A DNA stretch of 64,000 nucleotides from Cheiracanthium punctorium (Eukaryota > Arthropoda > Arachnida > Araneae > Cheiracanthiidae). The position numbers and the translations under genes are program-made. Position 1 is the first letter of the stretch; each line of letters starts with the position of its first letter. Below, piece by piece: positions 35,052 to 46,823 of the stretch. The stretch covers positions 657,461-721,460 of the forward strand of contig JAWZYV010019608.1 of the NCBI GenBank assembly GCA_038373885.1. Reading direction: 5' to 3'. The notes under the pieces are model-generated. The model was not told where the DNA came from. It searched no databases and saw only the letters and a program-made list of their open reading frames with translations.

Positions 35052-35610
35052 TATTAAATATAAATAAAATAACTCGGCTGTTCGAGCCTCGTCAGGGGGA
35101 CACCCCCCTCCCTGAACGCCCCTAATTTTTTAGTTTCATTATTGCATATTAAAACGATATTAATTGACTATGTCATTTTATCGCTCATCTTTCGTGTATT
35201 TCGCCTGGTAACAGTATGTTGAAATTTTTAGGATTGTAACCTATTTATAGAAAAATACATGGGATGCAAATTCTACAGCTTACGAAATAGTGTAACAATA
35301 GATAAAAGTTGTTGTGAACTAATAGTATTTAAATATATGTAAAATTATGTCGCATACTTTTATGTCGCTTTTTTGGGACACATTTTTCAGACAATTTTCA
35401 ATAATGTGGGTGAGAGATAAAATGACATAGTCATTAATAAATATTTAACCATCATTCAGTGATCATCACGTTACAAATGTAAACTTTAGTTACTGCATGT
35501 TTATTATCTCAATAGATTAAAAGATAGCGAAATTATTAATTATTACTAGTGTTGAAAGAACGTTACAAAAAACGTACCAATTCTCACAAAACTGTGTTCG
35601 AAATAATATA

Positions 35611-36081
35611 CAGGGTGTTCGTAATAAATATTTTTCTACTCAAGATCCTAGACAACGAAAACTACTGGTCAGAATGGTACCGAATTTTCAGGAAGCTTTT
35701 ATGATACCATAGTAGACAGATTTTCTTGAAAAAATAAATAATAACTAAAAATACTAAAAAAAAATCACCACCAGGCGGCATTTCTTAACTTTTATAGTGC
35801 GAACAAAACAGGCAATAACCATTCTTAAGAGAATAAAACAATCAAGAAATTGTGAAATAGATGTTTTATACCTCTGCGGGTGAGAGAATTTGTATATCAG
35901 CAACTTAAATATTGTAATGCCCCACCTAATGGTGATATTTCGAACTTTTCTTTTTTTCCCCAAGCAACTATCTTTCCCATCGTTTCATTCAGGTTTCATT
36001 CAGGTTTTATGCAAAGTTGGTAGCATTCTGACCAGTAGTTTTCGCTGTGCATTGCTCTGAAGAGAGAAATTTTTAATCATG
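35611..36081. mobile_element. MITE with about 70-bp inverted ends (CAGGGTGTTCG)
   Basis: TACAGGGTGTTCGTAATAAA at the left. ACGAAAACTACTGGTCAGAA (35656) recurs inverted as TTCTGACCAGTAGTTTTCG (about 36029). The right tip is diverged. Probably mariner-type with TA flanks. Confidence 0.55.
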
Positions 36082-36622
36082 TACAATGCATATTATTATG
36101 CATTAACTGAAATATCAGTACTGTTCCCTCACGTTAAGCGTTCTCAGCTACGGAGGACAAATTCAAATGGAGAAGGGGTTATGGGCAGAAGGATGCGCAG
36201 AGCTAATTGCGCTGTACAACGATCTAAAGTGAAAAAAAGCAATTTTTAAATATTTAACCATCGCATTATTAATTTCCTTTTATTGAAAACAAAATTGCAA
36301 GTTTTTCTCGCTAGCGTTTTCCTTTGATTCAGAACTTGTGCACAGCTTGTAAACATTCTCTCTGCTTTGTATCTTCACCCCTATTTTGCCACTGGTCTCG
36401 TTCAGTTAGTACATGCGTGTTTACGTCCGTGGGCACGCTTAACCTGTGGGAACAGTATTAGTATTAGTATTAGTGTCTGCGGATATATGAAATGAACTTA
36501 TCCGTTTCATATCCGTATCAGTGTTTCTAGATTTTCAATTATCCGACACACCTCTAATAATTCCTTGCAAAATTGCTGAGAAACTGTTATTCCTAAAATT
36601 TGCCTCCCCTCTCCTTTCTTAG

Positions 36623-36844
36623 GTCACAGATGCCCTTCAGTTCGGCCGGCCAGCTGACCATCGAGAAAACGCCCGGTTACCTGGTGACTCCCAACGCACC
36701 CCAGAGAGTGTCCAACATGTCAGGGGGCGACGTCAGGCTACTCCTGGTCGTGAGGGATCCCGTCACCAGAGCCCTGTCCGACTACGCCCAGGCCTCCAGC
36801 AAAAGACCTCAAGATACGAGGTCGTTCGAAGACATGGCGTTCAG
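36623..36844 (+). CDS. HS3ST: HS3ST coding exon with the 3'-phosphate-binding motif
   Basis: The acceptor is a pyrimidine-rich stretch ending in CTTAG at 36622; the donor is CAG|GTGAGA at 36845. The exon enters in phase 2 (its first G completes a codon) and leaves with AG of an Arg codon. It encodes [16 protein letters not shown] and [15 protein letters not shown]. Third positions are strongly G/C (GCC, CTG, GTC), unlike the AT-rich surroundings, which supports active constraint. Confidence 0.93.
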
Positions 36845-39800
36845 GTGAGAGAGCATTCCATTATAAATGAAGACTACCTGAGTAACTATTCTTCGTACGG
36901 GAGGGAGCAGACATTTTTCTATCCCTCGTAATTAACCCTTTGAGGCGCAACCCTTTCCCAATGCTGAAAAAAGGGCAGCCGTTGCCATCGCTCAACTTAA
37001 CTACCAGCAAGATGGCGGACGATCGAAACGTTCATCGCGTGCCACAGTTCTAGAGACCTTTTTTTGACGCCATCTTGCTGGTAGTTAAGTCGAGCGATGG
37101 CAACGGCTGCCCTTTTTTCAGCATTGGGCAATCCGTCCAGCTGATCTCGCATTCTTTCATTTTTCAGCAGATGTCAGTGCTGTTAAAAATAATAGTGACA
37201 TTTTTTTTTTTTTTACCGGAAATGACGTGCTAAAAAGTAAAGGATTCTCGTGGAGCTATCCCGCAACTATTTTTATAGAAATCAAATCTATCTGGCAACA
37301 GTCCAAACGTCAGAGTTTGGTGTTCTCAGAGCGGGAACACTGCGCGTTAAAGGGTTAAGGTAGCTAAAACCTAAGTTAAAAAAAGCAGTCAGTCGTAGGA
37401 CTGCACGTCAGAAGTGAAAACTTCTTGTCAAGCTTTCTAAAATTTATATTTATGCAGTTTAACAGGTTTTCACTCATTATTGTATTTGCAGTAACAAAAA
37501 TAAACATTTATGAACGTTTTTTCACATTTTTATACAATTATAATTCTTTGTTAAAAAATTTGAAATGTTTTTTTAAGGTTGTAAGAGTATCGCACATTTA
37601 TTTATGATATTCTCACAATTTCACATATTTTTGTACGTTTGTGCACATTTTAACGCAATTTTCCATGGGTTATCATTGGAAATTTTTGATTTTTTAATAT
37701 AATTACATTTCGCGCTCGATTTGTGTGCACATTTAAAAAGACAGAGGGAGTGCGCGCAAACGTGATGGTATATGCGTACGGTATAGATCAGCGATACACA
37801 TTTATCTCCATGTGTTGGATTTTGTTCGATTTAAGTAATAATTATATACGTAAATTTATTGATTATCAATAATTATGTACTTACGTTGTAATGAACAGTA
37901 ATCCTGTTGATTTGTAATGAATGATGAATTTATAATTCAAATTTAAATGCGCTATAGTATAACACTAATTCAAATAATGTACAGTATATAATTATTAACA
38001 CTCTCTACATTATCAAATTAACTTTATTACACAATAACTATATAGGTTTCCAAAATAAGTACAGTTTTTTTTAATATATATATATAAATAATCAAAAATT
38101 ATAGCACCTACCCAGCTAGAAAAAGTCTGCGCTTTTTTTGCAACAAGATATAGATTGTACACAACTGGTACATAAAAAGTTGATATTTTTGAATATTTTG
38201 AAACTATACTCTTGTTCAAATTATATGCAGGTTTTATGCATACTAAAACAAAAATTCACGCAGTTTGAAACTATTTACAGAAAAATCTCAAAAATCCGAT
38301 TCGAACCCGTCAGGTGGTTAGAACGATAGCCTACCAAGCCTCGGGTCCACGGTTCGTTACCAGTTGTCGAAGCTGGAAGGTCGCAGTTTAAAACTAACTT
38401 GAAGTTTTTACGTGTGGTAACAGATGGCAGCACTAAAATTCAAAGAAAGGAGGAAGAAATATCGAAGTAGAGACGCCGTGGCGATGAGACCACAATCCAC
38501 TTTTTCCCTATATGTGTAAGAGTGTGGCGGTCACGCGAATTTAGTGTTTTTTCTCCATCCCAAAAATGCCCAACTAAAGAAGTTTTCACTTAAAAAATAA
38601 TTAATTAAAAAAGCATTTTACTTTGATTTGTAGAACTTAGTAATAACTTGTTTTTCGAACGATATAGAGTTTTACGCATTGCGTACGAACGTATTAGCCC
38701 GTTGATCATGCGGTTTACTTTGCGGTCGATATATTTTTAATATAGGTGTTTAAGTTCGTTCAAGATTAACGAAACTTAAACATAATCCTTTATCTAAGAG
38801 TTGTATATAACTTTTACTAATTACTTTATACAAATCCTAAAATGAACATATTAATGAATCGAAAGCATGAGTAACATCGCCTGTTTCTCAAGGAGGTGTT
38901 TCTAGACTAAGTGAAGCGAGTTGCATTTATTTATTTTGAAAAAAAAAAAAAAATAATAATAATAATAGAAACTTAGAATGTTTAAATTGGATTACATGAA
39001 AAATTTCATTTTAAAAAAAGTTTTCTTTTTTGAATATTCTAATTTGGCTGATCTTGTCATCATTTGTGATAAAATCAACAAGATGTTACTTTTTGCTGAA
39101 AAGAACCCTAACTAAAGTGTTAAACGTAGTATACTTACATGAAATTTAATGATTTATTGACTGATATATTAATTGTGTTTAATAATTGAATCTTCTGATT
39201 TATTTTGTTTTATTCGTCGTTTATTGCGCTCTTTAAAAGTTCAGGTCGAATTTTATATCTTCGAAATATAATTTAAAAGAATCTAAAGGATTATTCAAAG
39301 ATGACTATCTACAGCTTTGACAACTTTATTAGAAAATGGTTACGAAATGAGACTTCTCAGTTGTTAAAATTTAGTTCAGAGATACAAAAACAAATAACTA
39401 AAAATAATGGCATTTTATCTATCTCCATCTCAGAGACAGTAAAATTTCGTGAAGTATGTCGAAAAAAAATCTCATAAATGATAAATCACTGCGTTTGCAT
39501 TTTAATTGCATCGCGTCGGCAGGTCACTTTTTTTTTCTTCTTCGATGACCAGTCTTTGAAACTTTTGTACAGGTCACAGGTCAGTACAAAACAGGTCAGT
39601 CCGCATTTCTTCATTAAATGTCCATAAATTATTGATCAGATTGCAAAATTAAATCGAAACGTAATCTCGGAAAATTTGAGAAAATGATATTGTCACGAAT
39701 TTTCGGGGCAACCCGCTGCTCTGGGTCTTAAAATAGTTCAAAATTCGTATTCTACGCTTCAAATAGATAAATTTTGCTTTCAGTTGCATCAAAATCGGTC

Positions 39801-42399
39801 AACTAGAACCGGAGATACGGAGGTTTTGGTTTCCCCATTGTTTTCCTATGGCGGCTCTAGAAATCTCGAGAAATATTGGTCCTAGTCCTTCGGTCACTTC
39901 ATTTTTGGGGACTTATTTTTGGCGCTAAATTTGGCGATATTTCGCCAAGAGTCGCCAAGTTTCGCGACATTTTAGTCATTTGGCGCGATTTTCCCTTTGG
40001 TGCTTGCAAAGTTGCTTTTGCTGCATTAAAATCACATAATAACCTAACATTTCTCTTCTATGACGTAATAAAAAATCCCGCTTTATGTGGAATCTTCGAG
40101 CGATGCATTGTTCTAGAAGTTACTAATAGCTTCTGCGACACTTTTAAAAGCAGCGGGATCCCCCAGTTTGAGTCAGTGTTCTTGAGCTCTCGTCGAGTGA
40201 GGTTGCTGTGTTATGCTTTGTATTGACGCTACAGAAGCGGTGTTTCCGCTTGCTTTTCGAAGCTGATTTTAAACTGCTGTGTGTAAATTCTTCATTGCTG
40301 TGTCTAAAGGGATTGTTTGCGATATCCCTTGTATATTTCCACTGAAGTGCTTTATTTTGTGTGAGAATTACAGCATTTGTGAAAGCTTCGGCATTGAGTG
40401 GACTGTTATAAACGAGCTACTGGTCGTTAGTGCCTGTAAATTTTGTACAGCTGATTGTTCGACGAAGTTCTAGAAGCAATAAAGTTTGTGTTCCATCCTG
40501 ACCAGTGGACTCTTTCTTAGAACTTTCTACACCAACTGGAAATTAGAACGATTAACCCAGGAAACAAGCAGAGTGTTCTGCAACAATATTTATCGAGATA
40601 CTCATAATCTATATAGTACAAAGAATTACCTTATTTGTTCATGTTTTACGCGAATGGCAAGAGAGGTAGGCTGTACTGTGTGTGTGATTAGCAAAATGTT
40701 TCATAATTTGACAATTATCTGGTATTTTCCTTTTTTCCCCCCCTCAGAAATTCAAGTACTGGCTTGGTCGATCCAGATTGGACGGCTATTCGCCTTGGAC
40801 AGTATGCCAAACATCTTGAGCGGTGGATGAGGTACTTCCCGCGTTCACGAATCCACGTGGTTAGTGGAGAGAGGCTTGTGGAAGATCCAGTTCACGAACT
40901 GAAGGTAAGCCAAGTCAATCCACACACACAACGCAACAGTAACTCGCGTAGTTGAGAGCTGCTCAAGATCCTGATATTACCATCAGGGTCTTAGGGTATA
41001 CGCGGATAGTAGTATTCAAGACCTTCTGTCGGGTCTAGTATCTTTTAAAACCAAAAGATAGTAAATATTTGAAAATTAGGTGATCAAAAAGGTAAGCTGA
41101 TGATAACTAGCAAAACAATGAAAGTTGTAAAAATGTTCCAATATAATGTGTATTGCATTATAACACCGGTCAACAAAAAAAAAAAAAAAAAAATTTAAAA
41201 TGGTGGGTGGGTGGGGGTGGGGGTCTGTTCTCATGCTAAAATTCAAATTCTAGATGTTGAAAAACACTTAAATTTTAATTTTTAGTTCTTAAAGTTTGCT
41301 TTTATCTGATTTACGTCGATAAGTATATTTTAATTTATTTCATAAACGAAAGATGGCAGCAGTTTGATTAACCCGAAAGTAAACTGTATTGTTATTTGTA
41401 ACTTTCTAGTATTGTTTGCAGTATTATTTGTAGTATTATTTATAATATTATTATTTGTTTGTATTATTACTTGCTCATACGAACATAAAAGAAATACGAA
41501 AAATATTCACTTTTAGACATTAATATTTTATTATTTTACATTTATATGTTATTGTTTATCACAAATCTTGAATAAAAAAGACTTGTATCCATCAAAAACT
41601 ATTCTGATCATAATTTAGAGTGGAATTATAAAAAAAATATAAAAATCAGTGATTTTTGGCAAAAAAATTGAAAACTTGCTTTAATTTCTACAAAAGCAAA
41701 CTTTCATTAAAAAAAATTATTTTCCTTAGTTTTGCCGTAGGAGAAACTAAAATTTAACACGTAGAAGTCAGACCCAAAAATTGTATTGACCGGTCTAATG
41801 TGACGGAGTAAAGTCACCTAATGTTTAAAAAAAAATCCGAATTATGCTTTTTATTAGATTAAGCTAGACTGGACCGTGGTATCACGTAGCCATCAAACTA
41901 GCACCCGAAGATCACCGTTCTATCACCGACCTGCCAAAAAGCCTTGCAGAAACACCATAAACACATCTTCAACTCATTGTTTTGCTTGAATTTAAATTCT
42001 AAATCCTTTGACCAAGGGTCAAAAGGGAATGTTTCCTTTTCGCCACTTTTTCCTCCACCATGCTTCTTCCAGTCTTTATCACTATTTCCATTTGCTGTGC
42101 GTGCATATTATTTCTAAATATCTAACACCTTTTACTGTAATTTTTTTCTACAGGCTGTCCAGAATTTCCTCGGTATTCGCCCTGTGATAGAATCGCACCA
42201 TTTTTTCTTCAACCAGAGCAAAGGTTTCCCTTGCCTCAGAAAATCGCCCCGAAGTCAAGTTCCGAGGTGCCTGGGAAAGACCAAAGGACGGTCACATCCC
42301 CAAGTAGCCCCTGCGTCCTTGCAGAGGCTCAGAGACTTTTTCCGCCCTTTCAATCAGAAGTTCTACAGGATGGTAGGCAGAGACTTTGGGTGGCCCTGA
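36623..42399 (+). CDS. HS3ST: Heparan sulfate glucosamine 3-O-sulfotransferase, 3' three exons (partial gene)
   Basis: A Golgi type II membrane enzyme family that moves sulfate from PAPS to the 3-OH of glucosamine in heparan sulfate. Coding exons are 36623-36844, 40748-40904 and 42154-42399; both introns (3.9 and 1.25 kb) are GT-AG and the frame is continuous across them (phases 2, 0). Visible family marks are the EKTPGYLV segment, [13 protein letters not shown] (3'-phosphate binding of PAPS), [21 protein letters not shown] paired with [12 protein letters not shown] (conserved disulfide cysteines and PAPS loop), and a C-terminus ending in FGWP. About 207 residues are present, covering the C-terminal two thirds of the sulfotransferase domain. 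The cytosolic tail, membrane anchor and the 5'-phosphosulfate loop must lie on exons upstream of the window, because nothing in the first 36 kb supplies them. It looks closest to the 3-OST-3/Hs3st-B branch, but subtype is by eye only. No frameshift or lost key residue is seen, so it is probably functional. Confidence 0.93.
36932..37358 (-). mobile_element. TTAA MITE, copy H, in HS3ST intron
   Basis: TTAA on both sides; CCCTTTGAGGCGCAACCC left, CTGCGCGTTAAAGGG right. Sits 88 bases after the donor of the first HS3ST exon seen here, in the reverse orientation. Contains CAAGATGGCGGACGATCG. Confidence 0.83.
37359..40037. other. HS3ST intron sequence
   Basis: AT-rich intron with a SINE-like piece (38285) and a block with the GGCGATATTTCGCC palindromic motif (39905-39990). 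No exon evidence. Confidence 0.5.
38285..38370 (+). repeat. tRNA-derived SINE-like segment in HS3ST intron
   Basis: GGTGGTTAGAACGATAGCCT (A-box-like) is followed by CGGGTCCACGGTTCGTTACC (B-box GGTTCGTTACC). A decayed copy, in the same orientation as the host gene. Confidence 0.5.
40038..40540 (+). other. LTR-like block in HS3ST intron
   Basis: Contains a TTCTAGAAG word (40111-40119), an inverted TTCGA/TTCTG cluster, an initiator-like region and AATAAA at 40478-40483 followed by GTTTGTGTTCCATCCTGACC, the layout of an LTR R-U5. TG/CA ends and a TSD are not clear, so this is tentative. Confidence 0.3.
40748..40904 (+). CDS. HS3ST: HS3ST middle coding exon
   Basis: The acceptor is a C/T tract ending in CCCTCAG at 40747; the donor is AAG|GTAAGC at 40905. 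It begins by completing the split Arg codon and encodes 52 residues including [20 protein letters not shown] and [11 protein letters not shown], the helix and strand that precede the conserved disulfide region. It ends in phase 0. Confidence 0.93.
42154..42399 (+). CDS. HS3ST: HS3ST terminal coding exon with stop
   Basis: The acceptor is TTTTTTTCTACAG at 42141-42153. It encodes 81 residues and a TGA stop at 42397-42399: [19 protein letters not shown], the two conserved cysteines (PCL and RCL), the [10 protein letters not shown] loop and the family-typical C-terminus ([17 protein letters not shown]). Both cysteines expected to form the sulfotransferase disulfide are present. Confidence 0.94.
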   Translation, partial: AVQNFLGIRPVIESHHFFFNQSKGFPCLRKSPRSQVPRCLGKTKGRSHPQVAPASLQRLRDFFRPFNQKFYRMVGRDFGWP

Positions 42400-42660
42400 A
42401 TTGTCCCGGTTACAAAGAAACTGTGACATTTCCGTTTAAATATGCGTATAAATGCATAGATGTTCGGCGCTCCTGCTTAGGAATTCAACATGAGAAGAAA
42501 TCTATAAGAAAATGGAATCGGAAGTGCCTCTGCAAAGTGTTCCGACCAAGCGTATTGTCATTTCGAACATTACAGGATTTTACAGTTCATATCATGAAAG
42601 TCCTCTCAGAGAAGAAATTAATTATGAACTTTTGTTTCAATAAAATCGAAACATCAGCCC
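42400..42660 (+). promoter_or_regulatory. Probable HS3ST 3' UTR with AATAAA signal
   Basis: Downstream of the HS3ST stop an AATAAA hexamer lies at 42639-42644, about 240 bases after the stop. Further A-rich AATAAA-like words follow at about 42708. The actual cleavage site cannot be read from the sequence. Confidence 0.5.
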
Positions 42661-42830
42661 AACTCATGAGTCAAACTCATAAATCTTTAAAATGTAAACT
42701 ACAAATCAAAAATAAAGAAAAAAAATATTAATGTATCAAACACAAAAATTTAAATTTCTGTCAATGGCTCCTTTGTCTATCCCCGGAGAAAGTCTTCAGT
42801 CTTGAATCTGGTCATAATTCGAATAACATT

Positions 42831-42986
42831 CATGGATGTACCCAGAAAAAAATTTCGGAGGGGGTCCAAACGGTGAAAAAGGCAGAATTTTAGACAACAA
42901 AACTTCATCATTATTATTTTGTTTACAAAAACTGAAATTTCGGTGGGGGTCCGGACCCCCTGGACCACCCCCTGGGTACGTCCTTG
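42831..42986 (+). mobile_element. hAT MITE (CATGGATGTACCCAG)
   Basis: CATGGATGTACCCAGAAA to CCTGGGTACGTCCTTG; TSD ATAACATT/ATAACATC (42823-42830, 42987-42994), 7 of 8. Confidence 0.82.
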
Positions 42987-43105
42987 ATAACATCGCCGGG
43001 AAAAAAGAAATTCTAACTAATTAAAGTTCGCAAAATCACCCTTTAGTAAGGAATACTTTGCAGACGCACTCAAAATCAGGTTATAACTGAAGCAAGGATA
43101 GAATA

Positions 43106-43213
43106 AGTTTGAAAGACCGCTGGAAAATCTTGGACGGCGTCTTTACTGGAGAAGAATATGGCAAACTGGACTACCTCATCTCCATCGACCGATTTAAGTT
43201 GACAAATATGTGA
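43106..43213 (+). other. Unrecognised short open stretch with coding-like codon use
   Basis: Reads SLKDRWKILDGVFTG and EEYGKLDYLISIDRFKLTNM then TGA, with G/C third positions (CTG GAC TAC CTC ATC) unlike nearby DNA. I do not recognise the family. It lies downstream of HS3ST and has no clear splice acceptor. Could be a degraded retroelement or exon piece. Confidence 0.25.
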
Positions 43214-43297
43214 TTGTTTATTCCAAGTCTTCGTTAGAAAAGCTGGTGATTAACTTTTCTTCTGAAATAGAGGCAAGTCAATCGCCTCTTCCTGGTT

Positions 43298-43797
43298 TTA
43301 ACCCTTTGAAGCGCAACCATTTTTTTTTAAGTGCTGCCGCTGCCATCTCTCGGTTTAACTACCAACAAGATGGCGGTCGAACGAATCGCCAGTCGCTTGC
43401 CACGGATCCATGGACTTGGATATAGGAGGATCATCGACTAGTGTTAGCGGCAAATACGACAAATAGCGTCAGCTTCTCAAAGAAAAAGAATTGACCGCCT
43501 TTTAATGATTAGCTACATCAGCGTTCTCTAGCGACGAATCATGATGCAATCTACTACTAACGCACGCATGCGCACGCCATAAACTTAATGATAACGACTC
43601 ACAGTGCCATCTTGCTAGCAAATTTTGTTCAGCTCTTTTAGAATACGTGGATAATCGTCCATATCCAAGTCCGTGTACAGATCTAAGGAAAATTTTTGAA
43701 GCAGCTGTCTGTGCGGCTGAGTATTTTTGCGACGGACGGACAAAATGTCAGAGTTTTTGGCTCCTCACCACGAGGATACAACGCGTTAAAGGGTTAA
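43298..43797 (-). mobile_element. TTAA MITE, copy I (diverged subfamily)
   Basis: TTAA on both sides; CCCTTTGAAGCGCAACC left, ACAACGCGTTAAAGGG right. Carries AAGATGGCGGTCGAACG and CATGGACTTGGATATAG arms in inverted pairs; the interior is unlike the other copies. Confidence 0.75.
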
Positions 43798-45070
43798 AAC
43801 ATAATTAGGTGCTTCTCAATGTACTTGTCTATGCCCGTTGATTGCTCTTCCTAAAACGCTTCGTTCATTGTGCGTTGTTTACCAATCAGTATATGTGCCT
43901 TGACATTAGAGAAATATTTTGTGAAACACACGTTTATCTACGATGACGCAGTTTCTTGCTCTGTATATAAAGATATTTTTGTCAAAGTGTTGGTTTTTAT
44001 ACCTGTTGTTAAACTGTCTGTTGCAAAACCTTTGTAATTTATATTCAATTTGTAAAGAATGTGTTTTCTTTAGTAAATATATTTTCGAACGTTAAATAAA
44101 CCAAGCATTCATGCTGCACAAATGTTTTTGTCTGTGATGTCTATAAAACATTTTTTCGAATAAAGATCTGTATTCTCAAAACAAGTCCCCCACACTTGTA
44201 CAGAAACATAATGATACATAATGATTTACACTAAATTAGTATCTTTTGGGGGTGTGGAATTTTGGTTTTATATGGCAGTAAAAGCCCTTTTACAGGATCC
44301 ATTTAAATATGTTAATGATGTTCGAGACTCGTTTATTAAGGAAGCAAACTTTAATGAAAATTATTTTTTCAAGAGTATTTATGAGAAAAGAAAAACATTC
44401 ATACAATGACAGGTAATGTAAGTAATGTAAATAAACTTCACTGGATCTTACATATGGTGAATATTTCAGTAGTAATATATTATCATAAACAGAAGCTGTC
44501 AGATCAAAAAATTTTTTATAACGTTTTAACATGACGACGAACATAAAATATAATGGATTATAATCTAAAAGTTACAATTCCATTTTAAATTCGTAAATAC
44601 TGTTTCTTTTTAAATGGTAGACACATAACGTGCTTTTTTTTTCTTTTTTGAGGACTATTTTTCCCTGTAATACGATATTGCAGTGTGGCCATACGACTGG
44701 AATTTAACTACTTAGCTGGATGTTATTATTTTTTATGTTAAGATTTTTCATTAATAAATGTAAATAAAAAAATAAATATCATTTATTTTGGGTCGTGTGT
44801 ATTCGTTGACGTAAGTAATATTAGAAGGAGATGAGCAAGCTAGGGAAGCAGCTTTATATTAACGCTAGCAATTTTTTGAAGCTACAGGTGGCGCTGAGGT
44901 CAATCCGGCTCCTTGCCGTGTCTCAAAAGATTGTTACATCGTTGAAAAACAGGATTATAGTTAGTTTTGCTTCATATATTATGTTAAAATATATTTTACT
45001 TTTTATAAAATGTATGATTGTCTCATCCTCATGCTCATAGAGAGGACAACTAGCATGCTTCCTTCAAAAC
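43798..45070. other. AT-rich DNA, nothing recognised
   Basis: No terminal repeats or coding stretches that I can support. Confidence 0.35.
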
Positions 45071-45083
45071 AAATAGTTAACTG
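45071..45083. repeat. 13-bp TSD of the Penelope insertion, left copy
   Basis: AAATAGTTAACTG matches 46824-46836 exactly and immediately abuts the element tail. Confidence 0.85.
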
Positions 45084-46823
45084 AAAAAACACTCAAAATA
45101 CTGGTGTTAAACGATAAAGTAATTAAAAAACTTTGTAAAAAACACACATAAGAAGTGAAAGGAAAGAGGATACGCACGTTTCGTTCAAAAATTGTTTTGA
45201 ACTTCTTCAGTCCAACCCTTCGTCGTAAAGAACACAGGGAACTGAAAAGAGGAAAATAAGCAAGATGTTGCCACAAGGGGCAAAGAAAAGTCGAACAAAA
45301 CCACGGAGAGGGGAGAAAAAAAAATTAAAAAAGGGGGATAAAAAGGAAAGGAAAGAAGCACAAAAAATACAGAAATAAAAAAGGAATAAAGAAAAATAAT
45401 AAAAAAGGGAACACACAAGTACAAACACACACACAAAAAAAAAAGAGAAAACAGAACAAACAAACAAAAAACAAATAGCACACGGTTTTTTTTTTCTTTA
45501 CCTTTTTTGGATGTTCTTGTTTCTAGGAATCCTGGCGGTTTCTCTACTTCTGTTTTCCGCAAGCCCTTTTCTATATCTTTACCTCCTCATGCCCTATCTA
45601 ATCATCCTTACCAGCAAAAACTTTCTGCTTTTTACACTTATGTGTTTCGTGCTATCAAAATTTGCTCTGATTCTTCTTCTCTTAATAATGAAATTAGTTA
45701 CTTAAAATCCTTAGCTGTTTCTCGTGGTTTTAGCCCCTCTATTATTGATAAAGCTGTTTCTAAATTTAATAAGTCTAATACTTCTACTAATACTATTAAT
45801 TTTCACAACGAATTAATTGTACTACCTTTCTTTTTTCACCTTTATGCTACAAAATTTCTAAACTTCTCAAAAATTTCGGTTTCAAAGTCATTTTTAAACC
45901 TGTTAATAAACTTAAATTTTCTTCTTTATTTAGAAAGATCCTATTCCTACTGAGAACCCGTTGGGGTGTTTATTATATTCCTTGTGAATCTTGTGATTTG
46001 GGCTATATTGGTCAGACCAGAAGAGCTCTCAAATTTAGGCTCAAAGAGCATGAGAGATATGTCTCTAAGCACGAACTTTCCAAATCTTCTATTGCCTCCC
46101 ATTGTTGGAATTCCAATCATCGATTTCAGTTTTCTAAGGCTAAGATTTTGTGCACTCCTCAGTCTTTGTCCCATCTGGATTTTTTGGAAGGTTTTTCCAT
46201 TACCCAGCACTTAGATCGTCTTGTGAACGATGGTTCTTCCGTTCCTTTCGTTCATTCTGCTTGGAAGTTGCTGTTGTAAGGTTCTTTTCACTTTCTTCGT
46301 CTACCCCCCCCCTTTTTCCCCCCTGTTTCTTTAATGTGTATGTACGTGTGTTACTGTCTTTCTTTTTCGTTTTTATTTAAAACAAAAAATTATTTATATA
46401 TATATTTATTGTGCTGTCCTGTTTGTGGTTTTTATTTCATTAAAAAAAAAAAAAAAAACGTGTGCTATTTGTTTTTTGTTTGTTTGTTCTGTTTTCTCTT
46501 TTTTGTGTGTGTGTTTGTACTTCTGTGTTCCCTTTTTTATTATTTTTCTTTATTCCTTTTTTATTTCTGTATTTTTTGTGCTTCTTTCCTTTCCTTTTTA
46601 TCACCATTTTTTAATTTTTTTTCTCCCCTCTCCGTGGTTTTGTTCGACTTTTCTTTGCCCCTTGTGGCAACATCTTGCTTGTTTTTCTCTTTTCAGTTCC
46701 CTGTGTTCTTTACGACGAAGGGCTTGGACTGAAGAAGTTCAAAACAATTTTTGAACGAAACGTGCGTATCCTCTTTCCTTTTACTTCTTATGTGTGTTTT
46801 TTACAAAGTTTTTTAATTACTTT
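45084..46823 (+). mobile_element. Penelope-like retroelement, bounded copy with inverted terminal pLTRs
   Basis: Two long inverted arms of about 365 bp, 45116-45484 and 46459-46823, flank a reverse-transcriptase-tail and GIY-YIG relic on the plus strand. A 32-base tail (45084-45115) extends beyond the left arm, like the roughly 34-base extension known on one pLTR of Penelope elements. The 13-bp sequence AAATAGTTAACTG is repeated exactly at 45071-45083 and 46824-46836 as a TSD. The body is short (about 970 bp between arms), so most of the RT domain is missing; this is a 5'-truncated or internally deleted copy. Confidence 0.85.
45507..46279 (+). pseudogene. Penelope RT C-terminus and GIY-YIG endonuclease relic
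   Basis: 45507-about 45840 reads as the end of a Penelope reverse transcriptase (PHALSNHPYQQKLSAFYT, then ISYLKSLAVSRGFSPSIIDK). The linker continues from about 45846 in another frame (CYKISKLLKNFGFKVIFKP). The endonuclease follows in that frame at about 45965: a GVYYIPCESC segment, then GYIGQTRRALKFRLKEHE, the GIY and YIG halves with the zinc-type CxxC and the catalytic-arginine region, ending in FVHSAWKLLL at 46278. At least one frameshift and the missing upstream RT mean it cannot be functional as it stands. Confidence 0.82.

Noticed and set aside
45185..45562. 125-codon minus-strand frame rich in F, V, C and S
   Set aside because: It is the reverse of the A-rich Penelope pLTR arm. The mirrored frame appears at 46334-46732, as expected from the inverted arms.
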